Source: Microthrixaceae bacterium (GTDB lineage: Bacteria; Actinomycetota; Acidimicrobiia; Acidimicrobiales; DATDAH01). Taken from it: DNA of 64,000 bases. How positions within the stretch are numbered: position 1 is the first letter of the stretch; each line of letters starts with the position of its first letter. This document shows, in pieces, positions 1 to 9,069 of the stretch. The notes under the pieces are model-generated. The model worked only from the letters and a program-made list of their open reading frames with translations, made no database searches and had not been told where the DNA came from. The stretch spans positions 124,001-188,000 of the forward strand of contig JACJWK010000003.1 in assembly GCA_020637195.1 (NCBI GenBank). Reading direction: 5' to 3'. The position numbers were made by a program, and so were the translations under genes.

Positions 1-32
1 CCGGAAGCGTCGATCAGGGGGAAGGGGGGCCC

Positions 33-1322
33 ATGCGCCGCAGCACCCGTCTCGCCGTAGCGATGCTCCTCGCCGGGCTCTCGCTCGCCGCCTGCGGCGG
101 CGACGACGACGGCGTGGCCACGCTGGTCTGGTACACCAACCCGGACAACGGCGGCCAGGCCACCCTCGCCGAGCAGTGCACCGAGGCCGCCGGCGGCGCC
201 TACCGCATCGAGACCCAGGTGCTCCCGAACGAGGCCGACGCCCAGCGCGAGCAGCTCGTGCGCCGCCTCGCGGCGCACGACTCCTCGGTCGACCTGATGA
301 GCCTGGATCCGCCCTTCGTCGCCGAGTTCGCGAACGCCGGCTACCTGCTGCCGATCACCGACGAGGCCCGGGTGGCCACGCTCACCGAGGGCGTGCTCGA
401 CGCGCCGCTCGAGACCGCGTTCTGGGACGGCGAGCTCGTCGCCACCCCGTTCTGGGCCAACACCCAGCTGCTCTGGTTCCGGCGGTCGGTCGCCGAGGAG
501 GCGGGCATCGACCCCCGCGCCGACGACGTCACGTGGGACGACCTGATCGACGCGGCCGAGGCCACCGGCGGGCGCATCGGGGTCCAGGCCCGGCGCTACG
601 AGGGCTACATGGTCTGGATCAACGCGCTGATCTCGTCGGCGGGCGGCCAGATCATCGAGGACGCCGACCAGGGCGCGGACGCCACGCCGACGGTCGACTC
701 TCCTGCCGGCGACGAGGCCGCCGAGGTCGTCGACCGCCTCTCGCACTCGTCGGCGGCGCCCGCCGACCTCACGACCGCCGGCGAGGAGGAGGCTCGCTCC
801 CTGTTCCAGAGCGACCGCGGGTCGTTCATGGTCAACTGGCCCTACGTCTACGCGGCGGCGAAGTCGGAGGTGGACAGCGGGGCCCTCGACCCGTCCGTCG
901 TCGACGACATCGGCTGGGCCCGGTACCCGAGGACCGACGCCGAGCACGAGAGCGCACCGCCCCTCGGCGGCATCAACCTCGCGATCGGCGCCTACACCCA
1001 CCACCCCGACGCCGCCCTCGACGCGGTCGAGTGCATCACGTCGGCGGAGAGCAACGCCCAGTACATGGTGGAGTCCGGCAACCCGGCCGCCCGTCGGGCC
1101 GCGTACGACGACCCCGCCGTGCGCGAGGCCTTCCCGATGGCGGACCTGATCCGCGACTCGATCAACGAGGCCGCCCCTCGGCCCGTGACCCCGTACTACG
1201 GCGACGTGTCGGTGTCGGTGCAGCGCACCTGGCACCCGCCCCGCTCGGTGTCGGCCCCCGGCACGCCCGAGGAGACCGACGCCTACATGAGCGAGGTGCT
1301 CGCCGGGGACCGGCTGCTGTGA
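33..1322 (+). CDS. ABC transporter extracellular substrate-binding lipoprotein (family 1, sugar type)
   Basis: Captures a substrate outside the membrane and hands it to the two permeases encoded next. The 429-residue product starts with a lipoprotein signal (RRSTRLAV then a hydrophobic run ending LAAC), so Cys21 should be lipidated; a Gly/Asp-rich tether follows. The mature part has the SBP_bac_1 layout: an N-terminal strand TLVWYTNPD, a mid-protein AFWDGELVATPFWANTQLLWFRR segment and a late FMVNWPYVYAA segment. A purine-rich GGGGAAGGGGGG ribosome site lies just before the ATG. The stop codon overlaps the GTG of the next gene. Gene order resembles trehalose/maltose systems such as LpqY-SugABC, but the sugar cannot be read from the sequence. 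Confidence 0.93.
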   Translation: MRRSTRLAVAMLLAGLSLAACGGDDDGVATLVWYTNPDNGGQATLAEQCTEAAGGAYRIETQVLPNEADAQREQLVRRLAAHDSSVDLMSLDPPFVAEFANAGYLLPITDEARVATLTEGVLDAPLETAFWDGELVATPFWANTQLLWFRRSVAEEAGIDPRADDVTWDDLIDAAEATGGRIGVQARRYEGYMVWINALISSAGGQIIEDADQGADATPTVDSPAGDEAAEVVDRLSHSSAAPADLTTAGEEEARSLFQSDRGSFMVNWPYVYAAAKSEVDSGALDPSVVDDIGWARYPRTDAEHESAPPLGGINLAIGAYTHHPDAALDAVECITSAESNAQYMVESGNPAARRAAYDDPAVREAFPMADLIRDSINEAAPRPVTPYYGDVSVSVQRTWHPPRSVSAPGTPEETDAYMSEVLAGDRLL

Positions 1323-2263
1323 CCGGCGTGGCCACCGCCGCCGCGCCCCCCGAGGCGCCCGCCGACCCACCGGCCAAGGCGGCCCGCTCCGAGCGCCTGC
1401 GCCACGAGCGCCGGTTGGGGCTGCGCCTCTCGGCGCCCGCGTTCGCGGTGATGATCCTCGTCACCGCCTACCCGCTCGGCTACGCCCTCGTCCTGTCGCT
1501 GTACCGCTACCGGCTCACCGACCCGTCCGGCAAGGAGTTCGTCGGGCTCAAGAACTACCTGACCGTGCTGACCGACCCGGTCTGGTGGGGGGCGGTGTCG
1601 ACGACGGTGGTCATCACCGTCGTCAGCGTCGTGGTCGAGCTCGTCCTCGGCTTCGCCTTCGCGTGGGTGATGTTCCGGATCCTGCGGGGTCGCTCGGTGG
1701 TGCGCACCGCGATCCTGGTCCCCTACGGCATCGTCACCGTCGTCTCGGCCTTCATCTGGCGCTACGCCTTCCAGCTCGACTCGGGCTTCGTCAACCAGTG
1801 GTTCGGCCTCGCGGACTACAACTGGTTCGGGCAGCGCTGGTCGTCGCTGTTCGTGATCGTCCTCTCCGAGATCTGGAAGACCACGCCGTTCATCTCGCTG
1901 TTGTTGCTGGCCGGGCTCGTGCAGGTCCCCGAGGAGATGCTCGAGGCGGCCAAGGTCGACGGCGCCACCGCCTGGCAGCGGCTGTGGAAGGTGGTCCTGC
2001 CCAACATGAAGGCCGCGATCATGGTGGCGGTCCTGTTCCGCACCCTCGACGCCTGGCGCATCTTCGACAACCCGTTCGTCATGACCGGCGGCGCCAACGG
2101 CACCGAGACGCTGTCGTTCCTCGCCTACCGCCAGAACGTCACCCTCGTGAACCTGGGCGCCGGGTCGGCGGTGTCGGTGCTGCTGTTCGCCACGGTCGTG
2201 CTGATCGCCTTCGTCTTCATCAAGGTGTTCCGGACCGACCTCAGCCAGGTGCGGGGGGACTGA
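1319..2263 (+). CDS. Sugar ABC transporter permease, MalF/SugA type
   Basis: First inner-membrane subunit of the importer. I start it at the GTG that overlaps the previous stop (GTGA), giving 314 residues; upstream codons in this frame lie inside the lipoprotein gene and are not credible. A cytoplasmic Ala/Pro-rich N-terminus (about 35 residues) precedes six hydrophobic helices. The EAA loop that docks on the ATPase is clear late in the protein: EEMLEAAKVDGATAWQRLW. The stop codon overlaps the ATG of the second permease, so the two should be translationally coupled. Family assignment is firm; substrate is unknown. Confidence 0.93.
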   Translation: MTGVATAAAPPEAPADPPAKAARSERLRHERRLGLRLSAPAFAVMILVTAYPLGYALVLSLYRYRLTDPSGKEFVGLKNYLTVLTDPVWWGAVSTTVVITVVSVVVELVLGFAFAWVMFRILRGRSVVRTAILVPYGIVTVVSAFIWRYAFQLDSGFVNQWFGLADYNWFGQRWSSLFVIVLSEIWKTTPFISLLLLAGLVQVPEEMLEAAKVDGATAWQRLWKVVLPNMKAAIMVAVLFRTLDAWRIFDNPFVMTGGANGTETLSFLAYRQNVTLVNLGAGSAVSVLLFATVVLIAFVFIKVFRTDLSQVRGD

Positions 2264-3096
2264 TGGAAGGCCGCCGGACCAGCCACTGGTGGACCGTCTG
2301 GGGAGTGCTCATCCTGGCCTGGGCCATGTTCCCGCTGCTGTGGATGGTGTCGCTCGCGTTCAAGAGCCCCGAGACCTTCCGGGCCGGCACCCCGTCGTTC
2401 TTCCCGGACGAGTGGACCTGGGAGAACTTCCAGACCGTCTTCGACGACGAGCTGTTCACCTCGGCACTGCGCAACTCGTTCGGGATCGCCATCATCGCCA
2501 CGGTGCTGGCCGTGGTGGTGGCCATGTTCGCGGCGTACGCCATCGCCCGCCTGGAGTTCCCCGGCAAGCGCCTGCTCCTGTCGATGGCCCTCGCCATCGC
2601 CATGTTCCCGCAGGCGGCGCTCGTCGGGCCGCTGTTCAACATGTGGCGCGGCCTCGGCATCTACGACACGTGGCTCGGCCTCATCATCCCGTACCTGACC
2701 TTCGCCCTCCCCCTGTCGATCTGGACGATGTCGGCGTTCTTCCGCCAGATCCCCTGGGAGATGGAGCAGGCCGCCCAGGTCGACGGCGCCACCCCGTGGC
2801 AGGCCTTCCGTCGGGTCATCGTGCCGCTGGCCGCCCCCGGGGTGTTCACGACGGCCATCCTCACCTTCTTCTTCTGCTGGAACGAGTTCCTCTTCGCCAT
2901 CTCGCTGACCTCCACCGACCGGGCCCGGACCGTGCCCGCCGCCCTGTCGTTCTTCACCGGCCAGTCGCAGTTCCAGTCGCCGGTCACGGCGATCATGGCC
3001 GCGTCGGTGGTCGTCACCATCCCCATCGTGATCCTGGTCCTGGTCTTCCAGCGGCGCATCGTCGCCGGGCTGACCTCCGGGGCCGTCAAGGGCTGA
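2263..3096 (+). CDS. Sugar ABC transporter permease, MalG/SugB type
   Basis: Second membrane subunit, 277 residues, pairing with the preceding permease. The ATG shares its A with the upstream TGA. Six hydrophobic segments are visible, the first at about residues 10-30 (VWGVLILAWAMFPLLWMVSL). The EAA motif WEMEQAAQVDGATPWQAFRR sits about 90 residues from the C-terminus, as usual for MalG-type proteins. It ends 17 bases before the ATPase gene, completing a substrate-binding protein / permease / permease / ATPase order read as one transcript. Confidence 0.93.
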   Translation: MEGRRTSHWWTVWGVLILAWAMFPLLWMVSLAFKSPETFRAGTPSFFPDEWTWENFQTVFDDELFTSALRNSFGIAIIATVLAVVVAMFAAYAIARLEFPGKRLLLSMALAIAMFPQAALVGPLFNMWRGLGIYDTWLGLIIPYLTFALPLSIWTMSAFFRQIPWEMEQAAQVDGATPWQAFRRVIVPLAAPGVFTTAILTFFFCWNEFLFAISLTSTDRARTVPAALSFFTGQSQFQSPVTAIMAASVVVTIPIVILVLVFQRRIVAGLTSGAVKG

Positions 3097-3113
3097 CCCA
3101 CAGGAGCGCCACC

Positions 3114-4274
<1,161 letters not shown>

Positions 4275-4287
4275 GGCTGCGGGCGCG

Positions 4288-5526
4288 TCACGGCTCGCCG
4301 TCGGGCTCGCCCTCGCCGTCGAGGAGCTGCTGCTCGGGGCCGCGGCCGGGCAGCACGGTGGTGACGTAGTCGGCCAGCGCCTCGGGGTTGCTCACCTCCC
4401 GGCCGGCCGCCGCGGCGAGGCGGTGGCGGTGCTCGAGCAGCTCGTGGAAGAGCTCGGGAGGCTCGAGGCGGTCCGCGAGCCCGGGCGGGACCTCGGCCAC
4501 CAGCGGCTCGTACACCTCGGCCAACCAGCGCGCCGCGCCCACCGCGTCGGGCACCGGTCGCCCCTCGTCCTGCTCGAGCCGGGCGCGGAAGTTCTCGATG
4601 TCGGCCAGCAGGCGACGGGCCTGGTTCTCCTGGACCTCGAGCCCGGTCCGCTGGCGCAGCGCCCGGAAGTGGTGGCCCTCGTCGACCACGGTCGGCGTGA
4701 TCACGAGCTGGCGGCCGTCGCCCCCGGCCCCGATGGTCAGCTCCTCGACGTCGAAGCCGAGCTCGTTGATGCGGCGCACGCGCTCGTCGATGCGCCACCG
4801 CTCGGTGTCGTCGAACTGCTCCGGGCGGGTCAGCTCGGCCCAGAGCGCCTCGTAGCGGTGGCGCAGGTCGTCGGCGATGGCCAGGGCGTCGACGTCGGGC
4901 TCCACCCGACCCGCCGCCTGGAGGTCGAGGACCCCGCCGACGAGGTTCTCGTGGGCGATCTCGAGGTCGTGCGCGCGGAGGGGGTCGCTGATCGACGGCC
5001 GGCGCTCGGCGGTCTCCGCGTCGACCAGGTAGGCCATCATCGCCCCCGCGTCCCGGCGGAACAGGATGTTCGACGGCGAGCAGTCGCCCCAGAAGACGCC
5101 GGCCAGGTGGAGGCGCACCAGCAGCACCACCGCGGCGTCGAGCAGGACGTCGGTCGGCGTGGGCACCTCGCGACCGATCACGTGGCGGTAGGGCAGCGAG
5201 AAGTCGAGGTACCGGGTGATCAGCGCCGCCACCTCCCCGTCGCCCCGGGTGCGCACCAGCCCGACCGGCTCCACGACCGGGAGGCGGTCGTCGCGCAGCG
5301 CCCGGAGCACCGCGTGCTCGTGCTCGGCCGCCGCGAACGCGGTCTCCTTCACCGCGTAGACCCGCCGGTCGTAGCGGACGAAGCGAACCACGTGGCGACT
5401 GATGCCGTGGGCCATGGGCACGAGGCGGTCGTGGCGCCACCCCTCGAGGGGCGTGCCCCAGGGCAGGTCGAGGAAGTCGGGATGGCCGCCACGGATCACC
5501 AACTCGACCTCGGGGCGCGTGGCCAT
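4288..5526 (-). CDS. DUF4032-type protein with a kinase-like N-terminal half
   Basis: Actinobacterial protein of unknown function, 412 residues from the ATG at 5526; a longer reading to 5658 adds only a low-complexity shadow. The N-terminal half has the parts of a protein-kinase-like fold: RRVYAVKETAFAAAEHEHAVLRAL supplies a VxK lysine and a helix glutamate, GVFWGDCSPSNILF supplies a catalytic-loop Asp and a metal-binding Asn, and YLVDAETAE occupies the DFG position. The second half (from about residue 235) matches the DUF4032 region in style (DVEELTIGAGGDGRQLVITPTVVDEG). It converges on the sugar importer and is divergent from the GGDEF gene. Activity and substrate are unknown. Confidence 0.8.
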   Translation of the reverse strand: MATRPEVELVIRGGHPDFLDLPWGTPLEGWRHDRLVPMAHGISRHVVRFVRYDRRVYAVKETAFAAAEHEHAVLRALRDDRLPVVEPVGLVRTRGDGEVAALITRYLDFSLPYRHVIGREVPTPTDVLLDAAVVLLVRLHLAGVFWGDCSPSNILFRRDAGAMMAYLVDAETAERRPSISDPLRAHDLEIAHENLVGGVLDLQAAGRVEPDVDALAIADDLRHRYEALWAELTRPEQFDDTERWRIDERVRRINELGFDVEELTIGAGGDGRQLVITPTVVDEGHHFRALRQRTGLEVQENQARRLLADIENFRARLEQDEGRPVPDAVGAARWLAEVYEPLVAEVPPGLADRLEPPELFHELLEHRHRLAAAAGREVSNPEALADYVTTVLPGRGPEQQLLDGEGEPDGEP

Positions 5527-5627
5527 CACCAGAAGCGTGCCACGGTGGCGCCCCGCCGCGACCGGCGACGCCCCGTCGATCGGGCGCGGACCTTCACGAC
5601 CCGCAGGCCGGGGTCGATACTGGGAGG

Positions 5628-7067
5628 ATGGCGAGCGTGGCGGCGCTCCGGCGGTCACTCGCCGGCGCCGTGGACCTGGTGGAGTGCGCGCAGCGGTGCT
5701 GCGACCACCTCGTGGCGCGCGGGTTCGAGCTGCCCAGCCTGTACATGCGCCGCTCGGGTCGCCTGCGCCGCTTCGCGTCCAACGGCTACTGGCAGGTGCT
5801 CGACGGCTTCCCCGAGGCCAGCGGCGTCATCGCCGCGACCGTGCGCTCGGGACGAGCCCGGCTCGTCGAGGTCGACACGTGCGCGGAGTACCTGCGGGCC
5901 GCGCCGGCGGTGGTGGCCGAGGCGTGCGTCCCGATCCGGCTGCACGGTGAGGTGGTGGGAGCGCTCAACGTCGAGTCGACCGCGCCGTTCGGCGACGGCG
6001 TGCTCGCCGAGATCGCCGCGGTGGTCGAGTGCTTCGCCGAGCGGGCCGAGGCCCTCGGCGGGGTCGCGGCCCCGAGCGGGTGGGTGCTGCTGGCCGACAA
6101 CGCCGTGCGCATCTCACGCGCCGACGACGAGGACGACGTGGTCGACACCGCCCTGGCCGTCGCCACCGAGCTCTCGGGGTCCCCGTCGGGGCTCGTGGCC
6201 CTGTGCCGCTCCGACGAGATCGAGGTGACCCGGGCGGTCGGCCCGCTCTCCGGACCGCTCCGCGAGCTGGGCCGGGCCAGCCTGGCCGAGATCGCCACGT
6301 GGGTCGACGGGCCGCTCTCCTGCTACACGGTGGGCGAGCCCGCCGGTCAGGGGTTCACCGACGACGACTCGCTGCGCACCGCCGGCATCCACTCGCTGAT
6401 CGTCGTGTCGCTGGCCGCGGGCGACGAGCGCCTCGGCGTCCTCCTCGTGGCCGACGACCGCGCCACGCTTCCGGACCCCGCGCTCGTCGAGCAGCTCGAG
6501 CTGCTGGCGACGCTCGTGGCCGGCGCGCTCGTGCGCACTCGCGCCATGGACGAGCTCGTCGCCCTCAGCCACCGCGATCCCCTCACCGGGCTCGGGCACC
6601 AGCGTGCCTTCCAGGCGCGCCTCGCCGATCTCGAAGCCGGGGGGTTCACCGGCACCGCCCTGCTGTCCATCGACGTCGACCACTTCAAGGCGGTCAACGA
6701 CGCCGGCGGCCACCAGGCCGGCGATCGCCTGCTCCGGCGCCTGGCCCGGACCCTGGCCCGCGAGCTGCGCAGCGGGGACGACCTGTTCCGGGTGGGCGGC
6801 GACGAGTTCGCCGCCGTGGTGGTCGGCGTCGCCCATCCCCCGCGGGCGCTCGAGGTCGCCGAGCGGATGCGCCGGGCGGCCCGCTCCACCGGCGTGTCCG
6901 TGTCGATCGGCGTGGCGACGGGCACCGGCGAGGGCCTGGACCGCGACGAGCTGTTCCGCCGGGCCGACGACGCGCTCTATCGCGCCAAGCGGCGCGGGCG
7001 CGACACGGCGGTGCTGTGGGAGCCCCCGCTGCCCAGCGTGGCCCCGACCGGCACGCTCGTGCGCTGA
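5628..7067 (+). CDS. GAF-domain diguanylate cyclase (GGDEF)
   Basis: Probable cytoplasmic c-di-GMP synthase, 479 residues. The C-terminal domain holds an intact GGDEF active site (G390-G-D-E-F394) and, five residues before it, an RxxD inhibitory site (R381-S-G-D384), so product feedback is expected. The start of the domain is typical: SHRDPLTGLGHQRAFQARL. Two GAF-like sensory modules fill residues 1-310; the first contains ACVPIRLHGEVVGALNVES and the second SLIVVSLAAGDERLGVLLVADD. There is no signal peptide or membrane segment, so the input is probably a soluble ligand or a redox signal. No EAL or HD-GYP phosphodiesterase is present in the window. Confidence 0.93.
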   Translation: MASVAALRRSLAGAVDLVECAQRCCDHLVARGFELPSLYMRRSGRLRRFASNGYWQVLDGFPEASGVIAATVRSGRARLVEVDTCAEYLRAAPAVVAEACVPIRLHGEVVGALNVESTAPFGDGVLAEIAAVVECFAERAEALGGVAAPSGWVLLADNAVRISRADDEDDVVDTALAVATELSGSPSGLVALCRSDEIEVTRAVGPLSGPLRELGRASLAEIATWVDGPLSCYTVGEPAGQGFTDDDSLRTAGIHSLIVVSLAAGDERLGVLLVADDRATLPDPALVEQLELLATLVAGALVRTRAMDELVALSHRDPLTGLGHQRAFQARLADLEAGGFTGTALLSIDVDHFKAVNDAGGHQAGDRLLRRLARTLARELRSGDDLFRVGGDEFAAVVVGVAHPPRALEVAERMRRAARSTGVSVSIGVATGTGEGLDRDELFRRADDALYRAKRRGRDTAVLWEPPLPSVAPTGTLVR

Positions 7068-7144
7068 GCGGACGGGCCGCCCGGCGGGCACGACCGGGAC
7101 ATCGTCGGTTCTCGGCGCCGCCCGGCCGGGTAGGGCCGGAACCC

Positions 7145-7798
7145 ATGGACGCCATCACCCTGTTGAAGGACGACCACAAGTCCGTCGAGAAGCTCTTCAA
7201 GCGCTTCGAGAAGGCCGGCGACCGGGCCTACAAGGAGAAGGCCAAGGTCGCCGACCGGATCCGCGAGGAGCTCTCGGTGCACGCCGCCATCGAGGAGCAG
7301 CTGTTCTACCCGGTGGTCCGAGCCACCGTGGACGGGGCCGAGGACGAGACCCTCGAGAGCCTCGAGGAGCACCACATCGTGAAGTGGGTGCTCTCCGAGC
7401 TCGACGACATGGACCCGAAGGACGAGCGCTTCACCCCCAAGATGACCGTGCTCATCGAGAACGTCCGCCACCACGTCGAGGAGGAGGAGGGCGAGCTGTT
7501 CCCGAAGGTGCGGGCCCAGCTCGGCCGCAAGGACCTCGGCGCCCTGGGCGACGCGATGGAGCGTGCCCGAGGCGTCGCCCCGACCCACCCCCACCCGCGG
7601 GCCCCGGACACGCCCCCGGCCAACCTCGCCGTCGGCGCCGTCGCCGGCCTGCGGGACCGGGTCGGCGACGGCGTGAAGGGCGCCGCGGAGGGCGCGGTGT
7701 CCACCGCTCAGGACCTCATCGACCGGATCCGCGAGGACGCCGGCGCGTCGCTGCAGAAGGCCGGCGCCCGCTCCGGCCGGAAGGTCGCGGGCAAGTAG
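7145..7798 (+). CDS. Hemerythrin HHE domain protein
   Basis: Soluble diiron hemerythrin-like protein of 217 residues, probably involved in oxygen, NO or iron handling. Helical metal-ligand segments appear in order in the first 140 residues: LKDDHKSVEKLFKRFE, VHAAIEEQLFYPVV, LEEHHIVKWVLSEL and RHHVEEEEGELFPKV, the pattern of HHE proteins. From about residue 150 a Pro/His-rich linker leads to an amphipathic, basic C-terminal helix region (AQDLIDRIREDAGASLQKAG) not found in the shortest family members. A TAGGGC -10-like hexamer ends 8 bases before the ATG. The transcript probably ends at the hairpin 7854-7889. Confidence 0.9.
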   Translation: MDAITLLKDDHKSVEKLFKRFEKAGDRAYKEKAKVADRIREELSVHAAIEEQLFYPVVRATVDGAEDETLESLEEHHIVKWVLSELDDMDPKDERFTPKMTVLIENVRHHVEEEEGELFPKVRAQLGRKDLGALGDAMERARGVAPTHPHPRAPDTPPANLAVGAVAGLRDRVGDGVKGAAEGAVSTAQDLIDRIREDAGASLQKAGARSGRKVAGK

Positions 7799-7853
7799 TC
7801 GCCGGCGTGCAGATCGCCGCTCGTCGCTGACCCGCCCCGGCGACGAGCGCCCC

Positions 7854-7889
7854 ACGAGACCGCCGGGCCCGAGCGCCCGGCGGTCTCGT
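7854..7889. terminator. Perfect 15-bp GC-rich hairpin after hemerythrin gene
   Basis: ACGAGACCGCCGGGC pairs with GCCCGGCGGTCTCGT around a 6-base loop. There is no T run after it, like most terminator-like hairpins in this window. It sits 55 bases past the hemerythrin stop. Confidence 0.7.
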
Positions 7890-7952
7890 CGCGTCCGGTC
7901 CGCTCCCCCGGCCCCGAGCCGCCCCGCCGGCATCCGCGACGGCGCCTCGGGG

Positions 7953-7958
7953 TAGGGG
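7953..7958 (+). promoter_or_regulatory. -10 element (TAGGGG), leaderless promoter of the DUF2630 gene
   Basis: TAGGGG ends 6 bases before the ATG at 7965 and no ribosome site lies between, as expected if transcription starts on the start codon. Confidence 0.5.
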
Positions 7959-7964
7959 CACCGG

Positions 7965-8195
7965 ATGAGCGACGACGACATCCTGCGCCAGATCAGCGAC
8001 TTGGCCGAGGAGGAGCGCCGACTCGAGGAGGACCCCGACGCTCCGGGCCGCGACGACCGCCTCCACGAGCTCCAGGTGTCCCAGGACCAGAGCTGGGACC
8101 TGCTGCGCCAGCGACGGGCCAAGCGCAACGCCGGGCTCGATCCCGACGAGGCCGAGGTCCGCTCCGAGGGAGTCGTCGGGCGCTACCGGCAGTAG
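7965..8195 (+). CDS. DUF2630 family small protein
   Basis: A 76-residue acidic helical protein of the actinobacterial DUF2630 family; function unknown. It shows the family's parts: an N-terminal SDDDILRQISDLAEEERRLEE helix and the conserved central stretch HELQVSQDQSWDLLRQRRAKR followed by NAGLDPDEAEVR. No signal peptide, membrane segment or cysteine. It is read alone, from its own probable leaderless promoter, between the hemerythrin gene and a convergent small membrane-protein gene. Confidence 0.85.
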   Translation: MSDDDILRQISDLAEEERRLEEDPDAPGRDDRLHELQVSQDQSWDLLRQRRAKRNAGLDPDEAEVRSEGVVGRYRQ

Positions 8196-8247
8196 GGGCC
8201 CACCCCGCGGGGCGCCGACCCGACCTTGCGCCGGGTGCTCCGGCCGG

Positions 8248-8442
8248 TCAGGTCGCGCGACGGGCCAGGCGGCGGCCGGCCACCACGAAGGCGGCGCCGA
8301 ACGACAGCCATCCCCCTACGAGCCCCGCGACGCCGTACCAGGCCGAGACGGCGTTGAGGCCGGCGCACCCCGCGAGCACCCGGTGGCGGGGGGAGCGGGA
8401 CCCGGGGCCGGCCGGCGCCCGGGATGCGGCGGGAGCGGTCAC
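8248..8442 (-). CDS. Small hypothetical membrane protein
   Basis: A possible 64-residue protein from a GTG at 8442; the frame stays open to a GTG at 8493, which would give 81 residues. The C-terminal half is hydrophobic with two likely helices (VLAGCAGLNAVSAWYGVAGLVGG and LSFGAAFVVAGRRLARR) ending in basic residues, and the N-terminus is Pro/Ala/Arg-rich. I do not recognise a family. It lies between DUF2630 (convergent) and the deazaflavin reductase gene (same strand, 66 bases upstream). The hydrophobic pattern argues for a real gene, but the evidence is modest. Confidence 0.45.
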   Translation of the reverse strand: MTAPAASRAPAGPGSRSPRHRVLAGCAGLNAVSAWYGVAGLVGGWLSFGAAFVVAGRRLARRAT

Positions 8443-8508
8443 GAGGACATCGTGGGCCCGGGCCGGACGTCGGTCCAGAGCCGGAGGTCCCACGCCGCCG
8501 GCGCCCGC

Positions 8509-8961
8509 TCAGGCCGCCGAGAGGGCGAAGACGGGGAACCCGGGGGCGATGACGGCGAGCTCGGCGTCGGTGGCGTCCTTGTCGACGCCCTCGAAGAACT
8601 GCCCGACCTCCCAGCCCCAGCGGCGCAGGTACTCGCGCAGCACGGGGAGCTTCTCGTCGTCGCCGAGCTCGACGGCGTCGAACCCCTCGGTCCGGCGCCC
8701 GAGCCGCAACCGACCGCAGCCGGCGGCCCGCAGGTTGCGCACCCACTGGGTGACGCCGCGGGGAGCGACCAGGTAGCGCCGGCCGTCGAGCTCGAGCACG
8801 TTGACGACGTTCGAGCGGACGACCCCGCTCGAGCGGCCGACGACGAGGAGCTCCCGGGCGCCCATCAGGCTGATCCCGTGGCGGGCCAGCCACCGGACGG
8901 TGGGGTTCATGACCTTCTCGGTGAAACGGTCGGGGCGGACGTAGCGATCGGTGGTGTTCAT
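8509..8961 (-). CDS. Deazaflavin-dependent (F420) nitroreductase-family protein
   Basis: A 150-residue split-barrel protein of the Ddn/FDOR group, which uses F420 or related flavins to reduce varied substrates. Typical stretches are MNPTVRWLARHGISLMGARELLVVGRSSGVVRSNVVNVLELDGRRYLVAPRG (residues about 18-69) and VTQWVRNLRAAGCGRLRLGRR, the latter close to the family's W-x-x-N-l-r-a-n pattern. The ATG at 8961 follows a strong AGGAGG site. It is divergent from a TetR gene, and the 108 bases between them hold two copies of one palindrome, so the TetR protein probably represses it. The inducing compound and substrate are unknown. Confidence 0.87.
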   Translation of the reverse strand: MNTTDRYVRPDRFTEKVMNPTVRWLARHGISLMGARELLVVGRSSGVVRSNVVNVLELDGRRYLVAPRGVTQWVRNLRAAGCGRLRLGRRTEGFDAVELGDDEKLPVLREYLRRWGWEVGQFFEGVDKDATDAELAVIAPGFPVFALSAA

Positions 8962-8978
8962 CGGATCCTCCTGAGAAC

Positions 8979-8993
8979 GAGAGCACTGCTCTC
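8979..8993. promoter_or_regulatory. Palindromic operator O1 for the divergent TetR regulator
   Basis: A perfect 15-base inverted repeat, GAGAGCA-C-TGCTCTC, 17 bases upstream of the reductase start. The same core recurs at 9036-9050, 57 bases away centre to centre. TetR proteins commonly bind such palindromes next to their own gene. Confidence 0.7.
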
Positions 8994-9035
8994 TCTTTGC
9001 TCTCTGCATCATCGCGGCAAGTCATCGGACGTGTC

Positions 9036-9050
9036 AAGAGCACTGCTCTC
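9036..9050. promoter_or_regulatory. Palindromic operator O2 for the TetR regulator
   Basis: Second copy of the palindrome (AGAGCA-C-TGCTCT core, perfect over 13 bases; one outer pair differs from O1). It ends 7 bases before the TACACT -10 element of the TetR gene, so binding would block that promoter. Confidence 0.7.
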
Positions 9051-9057
9051 TTTTCAG

Positions 9058-9063
9058 TACACT
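9058..9063 (+). promoter_or_regulatory. -10 element (TACACT), leaderless promoter of the TetR gene
   Basis: TACACT ends 6 bases before the ATG at 9070. There is no purine-rich ribosome site between it and the start codon. The upstream operator O2 covers the spacer region. Confidence 0.6.
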
Positions 9064-9069
9064 GCTCAC

